Assembly: GCA_036365455.1 (NCBI GenBank) | Contig: JAWQUS010000008.1 | Span: 12,073,501 to 12,137,500 of the forward strand | Length of the DNA stretch: 64,000 nucleotides | Direction: 5' to 3' | Source: Macrosoma leucophasiata | Taxonomy: Eukaryota; Arthropoda; Insecta; Lepidoptera; Hedylidae | Shown here: one piece after another, positions 44,901 through 47,782 of the stretch | Layout of the letters: every line of letters starts with the position of its first letter | How positions within the stretch are numbered: position 1 is the stretch's first letter | The notes under the pieces: generated by a model | The model's database searches: none | The model's input: only the letters and a program-made list of their open reading frames with translations | What the model was told of the DNA's origin: nothing | Made by a program: the position numbers and the translations under genes

Positions 44901-45311
44901 CAAAAGTAAACATAATCCAGAATGAGTACGTGTGGTCCACGGTTAGTATAAAAAAAACGGACAAGTGCGTGTCAGACTCGCGCACGAATGGTTCCGCACC
45001 ATTGTCTATGAAAAACGGCAAAAATATCTGTTTGTCTTATAAAACTTCGAAATTAGCGTGCATGTAGTATAGAGAATGTTGAATGTTAATGAACTAGCTG
45101 TGTCAGAATCGGGATATTTGGGACTCCACGGTTTCTGCCTATCCAGAGATCCAAAGATCAATGTACAAGATGTTTATTACCTGGCTATACTGAGGAAGCC
45201 GCAGGAGGCGGTGGCGTGCAATGGGGTCCAGCCCTCGTTGTCGCCACGGTTCACATCGGCGCCGTGACGCACGAGGAATTCCACCATGTCTAAATTGTCG
45301 TCAATACACGC
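2893..45311 (-). CDS. Mbs: Myosin phosphatase targeting subunit (MYPT), 17 of its exons; first coding exon outside window
   Basis: Seen: 17 exons with GT-AG borders whose phases all agree; joined they give 2358 nt, 785 codons plus TAG. Order: ankyrin repeats (about residues 1-190), an Asn/Lys/Arg stretch, a Ser/Pro middle, RRSTQGV (Thr about 447 of the window-encoded part), a Thr-rich tract, RRSTGV (Thr about 645), an acidic Gly-rich linker, and a coiled coil (about 674-785) ending in a zipper of LxAENxxL type. Known for the family: the protein binds the PP1 beta catalytic subunit and myosin, directing dephosphorylation of myosin light chain in the actomyosin cortex; Rho kinase phosphorylates the two RRST threonines to inhibit it. 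Inferred: the missing exon carries the PP1-docking motif and first ankyrin repeat, giving a full length near 870 aa, usual for insects. Odd: two exons have decayed partial copies nearby, and there is a possible internal promoter. The start codon is not in this window. Confidence 0.95.
3182..3265 (-). CDS. Mbs: MYPT exon: middle of the coiled coil
   Basis: 84 nt, phase 0 both ends; acceptor AATTATTTGCAG, donor AAG|GTATGC. It encodes [20 protein letters not shown] and SEMEEELK, nearly identical to the vertebrate [24 protein letters not shown] segment. Being symmetric, it could be skipped without frameshift, but the heptad register would be lost. Confidence 0.97.
3266..4809. other. MYPT intron, nothing recognised
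   Basis: AT-rich sequence between two coiled-coil exons. I see no long open frame, no clear inverted repeat and no transposon signature. Confidence 0.5.
4810..4965 (-). CDS. Mbs: MYPT exon: first part of the C-terminal coiled coil
   Basis: 156 nt, phase 0 both ends; acceptor TTGTTTTACAG. It encodes [20 protein letters not shown], then [20 protein letters not shown] and [20 protein letters not shown] matches the family's DFKKLYE at the coiled-coil start. The donor is either GTG|GTATGG (used here) or CAA|GTGGTA, 3 nt earlier; both keep frame and differ by one Val. Confidence 0.95.
5736..6036 (+). mobile_element. tRNA-derived SINE
   Basis: Pol III box A-like TAGCCTAGTGG at 5746 and box B GGTTCGATTTC at 5790-5800, 33 bp apart as in a tRNA head. 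A unique body follows, then the tail CATTCGGGGATTACAGGCG near 6000-6020. The tail recurs at about 6310 and 50940, and the whole element recurs inverted at 51490-51660. Confidence 0.7.
7535..7715 (+). mobile_element. Helitron-like non-autonomous element (Lep1 type)
   Basis: Begins TATATAAATCTCGTGTCACA and ends GCGGGCGAAGCCGGGGCGG followed by GCCGCTAGT, that is, a GC-rich region near a CTAGT terminus with no terminal inverted repeat. The first 110 bp recur inverted at 63735-63858. Confidence 0.5.
8572..9111 (-). CDS. Candidate alternative first exon of a short MYPT isoform
   Basis: A 540-nt open exon, 180 codons. The ATG at 9111-9109 sits in AAAATATGAG, with 5'-UTR-like sequence upstream. The protein is rich in Ser, Tyr, Gly and Asn ([17 protein letters not shown]), then has a Pro/Val/Glu part and an Arg/Ser-rich end ([14 protein letters not shown]). 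It runs to a stop six bases past a good donor, TGT|GTATGT. That donor is phase 0 and the next MYPT exon (4810-4965) takes phase 0, so joining gives one open frame into the coiled coil, about 292 aa without ankyrin repeats or inhibitory sites. Known: mammalian PPP1R12B makes a small C-terminal isoform from an internal promoter. Alternatives: an internal exon of the long form, entered at CAG|GATAGG just after the ATG (phase 0, giving [10 protein letters not shown], but with poor pyrimidines), or an unrelated nested gene. Confidence 0.6.
9112..9215 (-). promoter_or_regulatory. Candidate internal promoter and 5'UTR for the short isoform
   Basis: Upstream of the ATG at 9111 there is a GC/CpG-richer stretch (GAGCGAGCGCCGCCCCG), an arthropod-type initiator TCAGT at 9190-9186 and a TATAAG at 9209-9204. 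The spacing of TATA to initiator, about 21 nt, is shorter than the usual 25-31. Suggestive only. Confidence 0.3.
9741..11029 (+). mobile_element. mariner element, copy 1, full length but mutated
   Basis: 1289 bp with terminal inverted repeats TAGGTTGGGGAAAAAG and its complement, flanked by TA. The transposase begins [16 protein letters not shown] at 9922 and keeps the helix-turn-helix part and the D,D34D blocks [14 protein letters not shown] and [10 protein letters not shown]. It is broken by a frameshift near 9980, another near 10245, an in-frame TAA near 10566 and a shift near 10725. Subfamily is probably the cecropia group, from memory only. Confidence 0.9.
9922..10966 (+). pseudogene. mariner transposase pseudogene, copy 1
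   Basis: Broken into at least four open pieces: N-terminus (9922-about 9990), DNA-binding domain (10033-10248), first catalytic block with [10 protein letters not shown] (10299-10568) and C-terminal blocks with the second and third catalytic Asp (10581-10966). Normal mariner transposases are about 345 aa; all domains are present but the reading frame is lost, so no active enzyme is expected. Confidence 0.88.
11067..12256 (-). mobile_element. 5'-truncated RTE-like LINE with 16-bp target duplication
   Basis: Flanked by perfect 16-bp direct repeats TATTCAAAAATGTATG at 11051-11066 and 12257-12272. Inside, on the minus strand, is the C-terminal half of a reverse transcriptase, cut at its 5' end as usual for target-primed integration. 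No poly(A) tail at the 3' end, consistent with the RTE type. Confidence 0.85.
11077..12256 (-). pseudogene. LINE reverse transcriptase fragment
   Basis: Open frame at about 12263-11556 has RT motifs [28 protein letters not shown] (motif A Asp), [14 protein letters not shown] (motif B) and [10 protein letters not shown] (motif C, YADD). It overlaps a second frame 11589-11077 with the C-terminal part ([25 protein letters not shown]), so one frameshift separates them. Endonuclease domain is missing through 5' truncation. Confidence 0.88.
12972..13050 (+). CDS. Possible plus-strand exon encoding a short coiled coil (nested gene?)
   Basis: Between AG at 12970-12971 and GTGTAA at 13051 the plus strand is open and reads [20 protein letters not shown] then QRQEFK. 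The heptad pattern and even codon use look coding, unlike the surrounding AT-rich intron. It lies opposite to MYPT. A second AG at 12983-12984 would give a phase-0 66-nt exon. I cannot name the protein. Confidence 0.3.
13776..13837. repeat. Perfect 27-bp inverted repeat (hairpin)
   Basis: Arm ACATAACATATATAATAAAT plus AATTTCT at 13776-13802 is exactly complementary to 13811-13837, with an 8-nt loop ATAATTAA. No target duplication or transposon end seen. Confidence 0.9.
13925..14062 (+). pseudogene. LINE C-terminal fragment
   Basis: The plus frame reads [20 protein letters not shown] then FVQQFCE. This resembles the AQDRxxWRxLGEAYVQQW end common to lepidopteran LINE reverse transcriptases. 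No other part of the element is nearby. Confidence 0.5.
14481..14748 (+). mobile_element. mariner 3' fragment, copy 3
   Basis: 268 bp nearly identical to the last part of copies 1 and 2, from the SDFHLF codons to the inverted repeat CCCCAACCTAA, followed by TA. The 5' part is missing and the right end abuts the truncated hAT. Confidence 0.9.
14753..16464 (+). mobile_element. hAT DNA transposon, 5'-truncated
   Basis: Begins abruptly next to the mariner fragment, within the transposase frame ([17 protein letters not shown]), and ends in a hAT-type terminal repeat GTTTGAGAACCACTC at about 16450-16464. The left terminal repeat and N-terminal zinc finger are missing, so no 8-bp duplication can be checked. 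Confidence 0.8.
14842..16259 (+). pseudogene. hAT transposase (ZBED5-like), broken
   Basis: Long frame 14842-15966 (374 codons) plus frame 16053-16259. Seen: [15 protein letters not shown] with the first catalytic Asp, [16 protein letters not shown] with the second, the [16 protein letters not shown] [14 protein letters not shown] block, and the C-terminal dimerisation segment [20 protein letters not shown] in the second frame. The two parts are split by a stop and frame change at 15964-16050. Open upstream frame reaches 14753 without a start; the BED finger is absent. Related genes are often annotated as zinc finger BED domain protein 5-like. Non-functional as it stands. Confidence 0.85.
16465..18297. 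other. MYPT intron, mostly unassigned
   Basis: AT-rich. A degenerate plus-strand copy of dispersed repeat A lies at about 17875-18120. A more GC-rich stretch at about 17690-17790 has no recognisable coding or tRNA structure. Confidence 0.5.
18298..18357 (-). CDS. Mbs: MYPT short exon: acidic Gly-rich linker
   Basis: 60 nt, phase 0 both ends; acceptor CATTTTAG-like (TGTTTTAG), donor CAG|GTACGT. It encodes [20 protein letters not shown]. It continues the acidic stretch that follows the second RRST site in this family (VDMD-DIVND). Skipping would keep the frame. The next MYPT exon is 13.3 kb away. Confidence 0.85.
18358..19440. other. MYPT intron with a GC-rich unassigned block (about 19080-19440)
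   Basis: The left part is AT-rich. From about 19080 to 19440 base composition jumps to GC-rich and several frames stay open on both strands, which GC-richness alone can cause. CGCTTTGTCGTCGGCGAAAC and the start near AGCAAATGTTGCGTATAACA look like an old dispersed repeat rather than exons; no splice structure fits MYPT. Confidence 0.45.
19441..19607 (-). pseudogene. Decayed partial tandem copy of the RRSTGVG exon and its donor region
   Basis: About 167 bp homologous to 19621-19783. In the coding part it reads [20 protein letters not shown] then DDMD instead of [19 protein letters not shown], and the donor GTAAGT has become GTTATATAAG. The 5' half of the exon and a matching acceptor are not included. 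Confidence 0.85.
19708..19859 (-). CDS. Mbs: MYPT exon: second Rho-kinase inhibitory site (RRSTGVG)
   Basis: 152 nt, phase 1 in, phase 0 out; acceptor GTGTTATGTAG, donor GTAAGT. It encodes [20 protein letters not shown], then [20 protein letters not shown] and [16 protein letters not shown] matches the second inhibitory site of the family (Thr853-like; Thr about 645 here). Its 3' half and donor region are duplicated just downstream in the intron (19441-19607). Confidence 0.97.
19860..20175. other. Short MYPT intron
   Basis: AT-rich, 316 bp, no further feature seen. Confidence 0.6.
20176..20371 (-). CDS. Mbs: MYPT exon: low-complexity Thr-rich region
   Basis: 196 nt, phase 0 in, phase 1 out; acceptor GGGTATACAG, donor GTATTG. 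It encodes [20 protein letters not shown], an LPLRRPPSG stretch, then a run dominated by Thr with Ala (ACC/ACT repeat), ending SPAKEESRT. The Thr run is an imprecise trinucleotide repeat and is likely disordered. Confidence 0.88.
20898..20948. repeat. Perfect 21-bp inverted repeat
   Basis: TACAATACAAGAAAACATTC plus A at 20898-20918 is complementary to 20928-20948; loop GTAGGTACG. Confidence 0.9.
21245..21506 (+). CDS. Possible plus-strand terminal exon (nested gene?), unidentified
   Basis: After a CCCTCAG acceptor at 21244 the plus strand stays open to TAA at 21504-21506. The part after residue 18 reads [60 protein letters not shown] and [10 protein letters not shown]: amphipathic, no low complexity, and ending in a charged tail like a real C-terminus. 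AATAAA follows at 21718. No family recognised; it could be the last exon of a gene nested in a MYPT intron, possibly with 12972-13050, or a retrocopy fragment. Confidence 0.35.
21786..21832. repeat. Perfect 21-bp inverted repeat
   Basis: AAATAACACGAACTCAGTTG plus G at 21786-21806 is complementary to 21812-21832; loop CCCTC. Confidence 0.9.
23803..23931 (-). CDS. Mbs: MYPT exon: Ala/Thr tract followed by [14 protein letters not shown]
   Basis: 129 nt, phase 0 both ends, GC-rich. Acceptor GCGATAG, donor AAG|GTCCTC (weak hexamer). It encodes [18 protein letters not shown], a short Ala/Thr repeat, then [17 protein letters not shown]. The phases exactly fit the exons before and after, giving DPTNK-FELEDA. 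It may be a cassette exon, since skipping keeps the frame. A decayed copy of its 5' half lies about 150 bp further upstream (24078-24187). Confidence 0.75.
24078..24187 (-). pseudogene. Decayed partial copy of the RRPSWRL exon 5' half and its acceptor region
   Basis: Homologous to about 23852-23970 (shared CGCTCGCAGCCAGCG, CACGTCGCCACCC, CAATCGTATTATGACCTCTA). The acceptor GCGATAG of the real exon reads GCGACTATG here, so the AG is destroyed. Homology resumes after the mariner at 25152 with AAATTGACT. Confidence 0.85.
24188..25149 (+). mobile_element. mariner element, copy 2, internally deleted
   Basis: 962 bp with the same terminal repeats as copy 1. Flanking TA at 24186-24187 and 25150-25151. 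About 325 bp are missing between the DNA-binding domain and the codons for HYELLPPG, removing the first catalytic block. The C-terminal frame (24707-25072) is open with HHDNARPHT and [15 protein letters not shown]. Confidence 0.92.
24370..25072 (+). pseudogene. mariner transposase pseudogene, copy 2
   Basis: An intact N-terminus of 94 codons (24370-24654; [18 protein letters not shown], then [16 protein letters not shown], the helix-turn-helix region) runs into the deletion, shifting frame and stopping. The second half (121 codons) carries the second and third catalytic Asp. Better preserved than copy 1 outside the deletion. Confidence 0.9.
25152..26354. other. MYPT intron, nothing further recognised
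   Basis: AT-rich sequence after the mariner; the first bases continue the duplicated exon flank. No other feature seen. Confidence 0.5.
26355..26583 (-). CDS. Mbs: MYPT exon: first Rho-kinase inhibitory site (RRSTQGVTL)
   Basis: 229 nt, phase 2 in, phase 0 out; acceptor TTTTGTGTAG, donor GTGCGT. It encodes [20 protein letters not shown], then [20 protein letters not shown], then a Lys run and a Ser/Pro-rich tail ending [13 protein letters not shown] is the strongest family signature; its threonine (about residue 447 here) aligns with Thr696 of vertebrate MYPT1, whose phosphorylation inhibits the phosphatase (established for the family). Confidence 0.97.
27813..27925 (-). CDS. Candidate alternative MYPT exon, Ser-rich with [15 protein letters not shown]
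   Basis: Minus-strand open stretch after a CAG acceptor at 27928-27926, unusually GC-rich at third positions for this intron. It encodes [20 protein letters not shown] and [17 protein letters not shown]. It accepts from the phase-2 exon at 32549. All later donors leave phase 1, which does not fit the next exon (26583) but fits the exon at 19859. Otherwise it runs to a stop at 27744-27742 as an alternative last exon. I do not recognise the peptide. Confidence 0.35.
31284..31530 (+). repeat. Dispersed repeat A copy
   Basis: Shares GGTGGCAAACAGGCATGCAG, GCGTTGCCACCCCTGAGACC and CTACTATTTGGCGGCAGA with copies at 36940, 40785 and (inverted) 41530 and 54893. About 250 bp; class unknown, SINE- or MITE-like. 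Confidence 0.75.
32549..32659 (-). CDS. Mbs: MYPT exon: Thr/Asn-rich linker before the first inhibitory site
   Basis: 111 nt, phase 2 in, phase 2 out; acceptor TATGTGTGTAG, donor GTTAGT. It encodes [20 protein letters not shown] and a Thr/Asn-rich tail ending TVRR. Joined to the next exon it reads [16 protein letters not shown], the insect version of the conserved [15 protein letters not shown]. Confidence 0.88.
32660..34695. other. MYPT intron with a MITE at 33445-33762
   Basis: AT-rich except for the MITE. No exon-like frame other than MITE shadows. Confidence 0.55.
33445..33762. mobile_element. MITE with CATAGAGCAAC ends and 8-bp target duplication
   Basis: 318 bp. Ends CATAGAGCAACACGGGCC and its near-complement at 33745-33762; flanked by perfect GCATAAAA at 33437-33444 and 33763-33770. 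The 8-bp duplication and CA..TG ends point to the hAT superfamily (inference). A second copy is at 42719-42974. Confidence 0.85.
34696..34851 (-). CDS. Mbs: MYPT exon: [16 protein letters not shown] region
   Basis: 156 nt, phase 2 in, phase 2 out. The acceptor follows an alternating TG run and ends AACAG; the donor AG|GTGCTG is weak but phase-consistent. It encodes [20 protein letters not shown], a Pro/Ser stretch and [21 protein letters not shown] helical, charged insert; exact counterpart in vertebrates not assigned. Confidence 0.85.
34852..36631. other. MYPT intron, nothing recognised
   Basis: AT-rich; I see no transposon ends or exon-like frames. Confidence 0.5.
36632..36710 (-). CDS. 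Mbs: MYPT short exon: [10 protein letters not shown]
   Basis: 79 nt, phase 1 in, phase 2 out; acceptor TTACTTACAG, donor GTAAGT. It encodes [20 protein letters not shown] and FENDKT. Its frame is fixed by the exons on both sides; the other two frames contain a stop or break the chain. RRTHSF is a second arginine-directed phosphorylation-type motif. Confidence 0.88.
36711..37672. other. MYPT intron with a repeat-A copy
   Basis: A plus-strand copy of dispersed repeat A lies at about 36940-37115 (AAGATGGCAAACAAGCAAGC to GCCATAAATTACCATC), lacking the last third of the consensus. The remainder is AT-rich. Confidence 0.6.
37673..37831 (-). CDS. Mbs: MYPT exon: Pro/Glu-rich middle with WRRSASF
   Basis: 159 nt, phase 1 in, phase 1 out, donor GTGAGT. 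It encodes [18 protein letters not shown] and a Pro/Glu stretch, then [17 protein letters not shown]. This corresponds to the region of vertebrate MYPT1 with ATWRLGLRKTGSYG. RRSASF is a good basophilic-kinase site (inference). Confidence 0.9.
38057..38249 (-). CDS. Mbs: MYPT exon: end of ankyrin domain and Asn/basic region
   Basis: 193 nt, phase 0 in, phase 1 out, acceptor TATTTTAG, donor GTCAGT. It encodes [20 protein letters not shown] (the family has GQTAFDVAD at this place), then an octa-asparagine run from an AAC/AAT repeat, then [15 protein letters not shown], a basic patch that could act as a nuclear localisation signal (inference). The Asn run is a likely site of length variation. Confidence 0.93.
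39140..39327 (+). mobile_element. Helitron-like non-autonomous element
   Basis: Ends CGCGGGCGAAGCCGCGGGCA then ACAGCTAGT, with a short GC hairpin (GCGG/CCGC) before the CTAG end. It has an internal CGAACCGATTTCCACGG segment. Similar ends occur at about 41430-41462, 54210-54232 and 61930-61962 (plus) and, inverted, at 47235, 49258 and 63328. Confidence 0.55.
39378..39637. mobile_element. Tc1-type MITE, copy 1
   Basis: 260 bp with ends CAGTGCTCAACAATAAATA and complement (ATTAATTGTTGAGTACTG), flanked by TA at 39376-39377 and 39638-39639. Second copy at 40235-40483, largely in opposite orientation internally. Confidence 0.85.
39863..40018 (-). CDS. Mbs: MYPT exon: ankyrin repeats ([10 protein letters not shown] type)
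   Basis: 156 nt, phase 0 both ends, donor GTGAGT, acceptor GTGGTGCAG. It encodes [20 protein letters not shown], then [20 protein letters not shown] and [12 protein letters not shown]. The repeat has the full WTPLHAAA signature of the family. A 167-bp hAT MITE lies 38 bp upstream of the exon in the intron. Confidence 0.96.
40056..40222. mobile_element. hAT MITE
   Basis: 167 bp; ends GAGTGATTCCCAAAGTGG and TTTGAGAACCTCTG. Perfect 8-bp duplication CTCTAACA at 40048-40055 and 40223-40230. The right end resembles the end of the hAT at 16464 (TTTGAGAACCACTC), so they may share a transposase family. It lies 38 bp from a MYPT exon. Confidence 0.88.
40235..40483. mobile_element. Tc1-type MITE, copy 2
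   Basis: 249 bp, ends CAGTGCTCATCAAGAAATAT and complement, TA at 40233-40234 and 40484-40485. Internal sequence matches copy 1 in reverse (GATAACGCTCTACAGACCCG). Confidence 0.85.
40522..40669. repeat. 148-bp near-perfect fold-back element
   Basis: The whole element folds on itself: CCTGGGTTGTACTAAGATAT at the left pairs with ATATCTTGGTGCAACCCAGG at the right, continuing inwards through TGTAACATTTCACATCCT to a short loop near 40600. Ends CCTGGGTTG/CAACCCAGG. No obvious target duplication. Confidence 0.85.
40785..41045 (+). repeat. Dispersed repeat A, well-preserved copy
   Basis: Starts AGGAAGGTGGCAAACTTGCA, ends near CATTGAAGCTCTACCGCC. An inverted copy is only 0.5 kb away at 41530-41800. 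Confidence 0.8.
41530..41800 (-). repeat. Dispersed repeat A, inverted copy
   Basis: Minus-strand match to 40785-41045: GGCGTAGGCACCACCGCATT at the left, TTGCCACCTTCCTGACATC at the right. Together they form a large imperfect inverted repeat. Confidence 0.8.
41962..42110 (-). CDS. Mbs: MYPT exon: inter-repeat linker and start of the later ankyrin repeats
   Basis: 149 nt, phase 1 in, phase 0 out. Acceptor TTTGTACCAG, donor GTGAGT. It encodes [20 protein letters not shown], then a linker, then [16 protein letters not shown]. This equals the MYPT linker (DARQWLNSG-like) followed by the ankyrin repeat with [11 protein letters not shown]. Confidence 0.94.
42111..43218. other. MYPT intron with a truncated MITE copy
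   Basis: A second, right-truncated copy of the CATAGAGCAAC MITE is at 42719-42974. The rest is AT-rich with nothing recognised. Confidence 0.6.
42719..42974. mobile_element. MITE of the CATAGAGCAAC family, right end missing
   Basis: Starts CATAGAGCAACACGGGCCAC and matches 33445-33710 to AGAGGGGAAAGCC, then diverges; the right terminal repeat is absent. Confidence 0.85.
43219..43337 (-). CDS. Mbs: MYPT exon: ankyrin repeat and linker helix
   Basis: 119 nt, phase 2 in, phase 1 out, donor GTAGGT. It encodes [19 protein letters not shown] and then [20 protein letters not shown], closely matching the family pattern of an ankyrin repeat ending in an acidic EEAMEELL-like helix. The acceptor (CTTCGTTCAAG) has only a short pyrimidine run but is the only AG that fits the phase. 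Confidence 0.93.
43338..45180. other. MYPT intron with a cluster of CRE-like motifs
   Basis: At 43577-43765 a perfect CRE palindrome TGACGTCA and five to six more TGACG/CGTCA half sites occur within 190 bp. A dispersed-repeat fragment (CAAGTGCGTGTCAGACTCGC) is at about 44958-45005. Otherwise AT-rich. Confidence 0.5.
43577..43765. promoter_or_regulatory. Candidate enhancer: CRE/ATF-type motif cluster
   Basis: TGACGTCA at 43577-43584; TGACG at 43603, 43647 and 43751; CGTCA at 43620, 43631 and 43761. Such density is unexpected in AT-rich intron, but it could be part of an unrecognised repeat. Confidence 0.3.
45181..45311 (-). CDS. Mbs: MYPT exon: ankyrin repeat (second in the protein)
   Basis: 131 nt, phase 0 in, phase 2 out. 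Acceptor TTTCCAG, donor GTAATA. It encodes [14 protein letters not shown], then [20 protein letters not shown], a clear ankyrin repeat with the TPLH turn. The family normally reads ..LTALHQ just before ACIDDN; that part is encoded upstream, outside the window. The downstream exon supplies the last base of an AGG Arg codon. Confidence 0.95.
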
Positions 45312-47745
45312 CTGGAAATAATCGAAAGGAAACTTGTATAAAAATTGAAAATAATCGAAAGAAGAACTGTAAATATAAATACATATATTTAGAGTAACGT
45401 CATATCATGTATAAAACTATAAAAAAAAAATAATCGCTCGGTTTTGTTTCATATAGTTATACGTCGGAATGTAGGACGAAAAACAAGACAAGATTTTCTC
45501 ACACTAAGAACATACTACAGAAAGAAATAAATACATGTGTAAATACAATGGAGCTCAAAATAACAACATTTCGCATGCAGTGTTCATATAGACCTGACAT
45601 GGCGATACATCTGCTTTAATATCTACTGAATTCATGCGGTTTTTTGAATGATTGAATAAAAAAACTTCGCCGAGCAAAGTAACGCGCTTTTCGCTAGCTA
45701 TGTAAAACTAGGTTTATAACACTGCGTCAGTTCTTCAATATAAATGCAAATAGAGCTTGCATTAGTAGTTATAGTTTGCTTACTTTTTCCTCTTTCAGAA
45801 GTACAAATATAGAGATTACAGATATTATTCAGATACTCTCAATATATAAAAAATGTGATGCGCACTAGCATTTATCGTGCCATTCGCAAGCTGCGGCGAG
45901 CTACAAAAAGAAATTACCAAATCGCAAAAGCAAAAAAAAAACACATAATATACCTACCTACATTTCGTATTTTTTGAAAATGTTGTTCAGAATATTTTTG
46001 ACAATACGTTTTGTTTAAATTATCTATATTGCTGTCGTGTACGAACATCATGTCGCTTTAAAGTAAAAAAAAAAAAATAATATCCTAACAATTAAAAAAA
46101 AAATGGTGAGAGCCACCCTTAGGTACTAATTAGGGATATACAAAATAGACTATAACCGATTCTCATACCTACCAAATAAACACTCATTTTTTTCTAATGA
46201 TCGGTCAAGCCGGAGGAGTATTGTTACAAACACTGCGACACGAGAATTTTATATATTAGAAGATTTGATTTCAGTACTTAATAGGTATGCTGTAGAAAAT
46301 GTAATTATAAAATATATACTTATATCTAACTAAAACTCAAACAACATAATCCTCAGCATTTATTGGTAAGTATTTATATTGCTAATAACTTAAGTTTATC
46401 TACACAAGATGCGCCAGCATTTCTAAAAAGCAATCATTCAATAAAAGTTACTAACATTTAATTTTAATGGTAGGGTTCCAAATCTGGGTGCGGTGTATAG
46501 ACATAAGCAAATCTATCTGTCTAACCCATCGACGACACAAAGCCGCTTTAACCCAATCCTCAATAGCAAACTAGCTATGTTGTGCACCATGTGCCTACAT
46601 GCATGGCCGATGCCTTAATTTTTGTTTCAAAAACAAAAGAATTCAAAAAGTGCGTATTTTTAGTTTTTATGTACACGACTTTATGGTACCGCATTCAATT
46701 ACCATCAATGTGAACCGTATGCCTGTTTGCCAGTAACATGACATAAAAAATAAGATGGACAAGCACCTTAATGAACACAAACATAATCAATGTTAACATC
46801 GGTTATTAACCCTGTAATTAATTTCCACAAAGCTCATCTTCGTAATGTTAATTGCGCACGCGCAACAATAAAAACTTGGCTCAGCATTACATTCCAGCAT
46901 AAAGTCTGGTGTCGACTACAGCCGAATAGAACAGCGTCGATTTGACTCTTATGGCGAGCGAGCTGAATCGGCGGGTCGCAGCTCATCGGTAATGGATGCA
47001 GTTTTACACTGTCTGTATGAGAGATGAATTCATTCAATTCGTCTCGACGAGCCTAGTGGACAGCGACTCTATAATGCACTGTTCACCAGTACGGAACAAC
47101 TGCAGGGTCAGTGCCACGCTTGCCGGCCCGTATCGCGTATTACTACTTACAACGCACAGCAAATTCTACCTACTTGTCTCTTACATATAGTGTTCACAAT
47201 TTTAGAGAACAATACTATGATTAATTATAAGAAACTAGCTGACCCGGCGAACTTCTACCGCCGTCAGAAGGTTTTGAATATTGTTTTATACAATTCGTCT
47301 CCTGTTTCTTTTTCTACAATAATTAACGCATAAAAGAAAGTTTTATCTAATTCGGTGTAGTCGTTTAGTAGTTATGCGCTTACAAACATTTCGGTGATTA
47401 ATTTTTATTTATATAGATAGAAAAAATAAAAATCATACCATCTGCAATCTTTACAAAACAAAACTCTATTCCGAGATTAAAAAAACATACTTAATAAAAC
47501 GATAAATATAATACAGGTACAAACAATAATCAATAGATCAATACCAAAGTAAATAAAATATAAGTATGAAAAATGATGATGTTACGCAACTCGTCGCATA
47601 AATTATGACAGTATTGCGTTATGTCTTGTTGGTGCTAGCGTTCGCATACTTCGCACTGCTATCAAACCTAAGTGAAACATCTCAAGATTTGTTGATATCT
47701 ATTGTTTGATGATATTGATTGTTGTCTATTGATTGTTTTACGATT

Positions 47746-47782
47746 TGTTCTATGTCAATGCAAACAGCATTGACATAGAACA
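47746..47782. repeat. Perfect 16-bp inverted repeat
   Basis: TGTTCTATGTCAATGC at 47746-47761 and its complement at 47767-47782; loop AAACA. Confidence 0.9.
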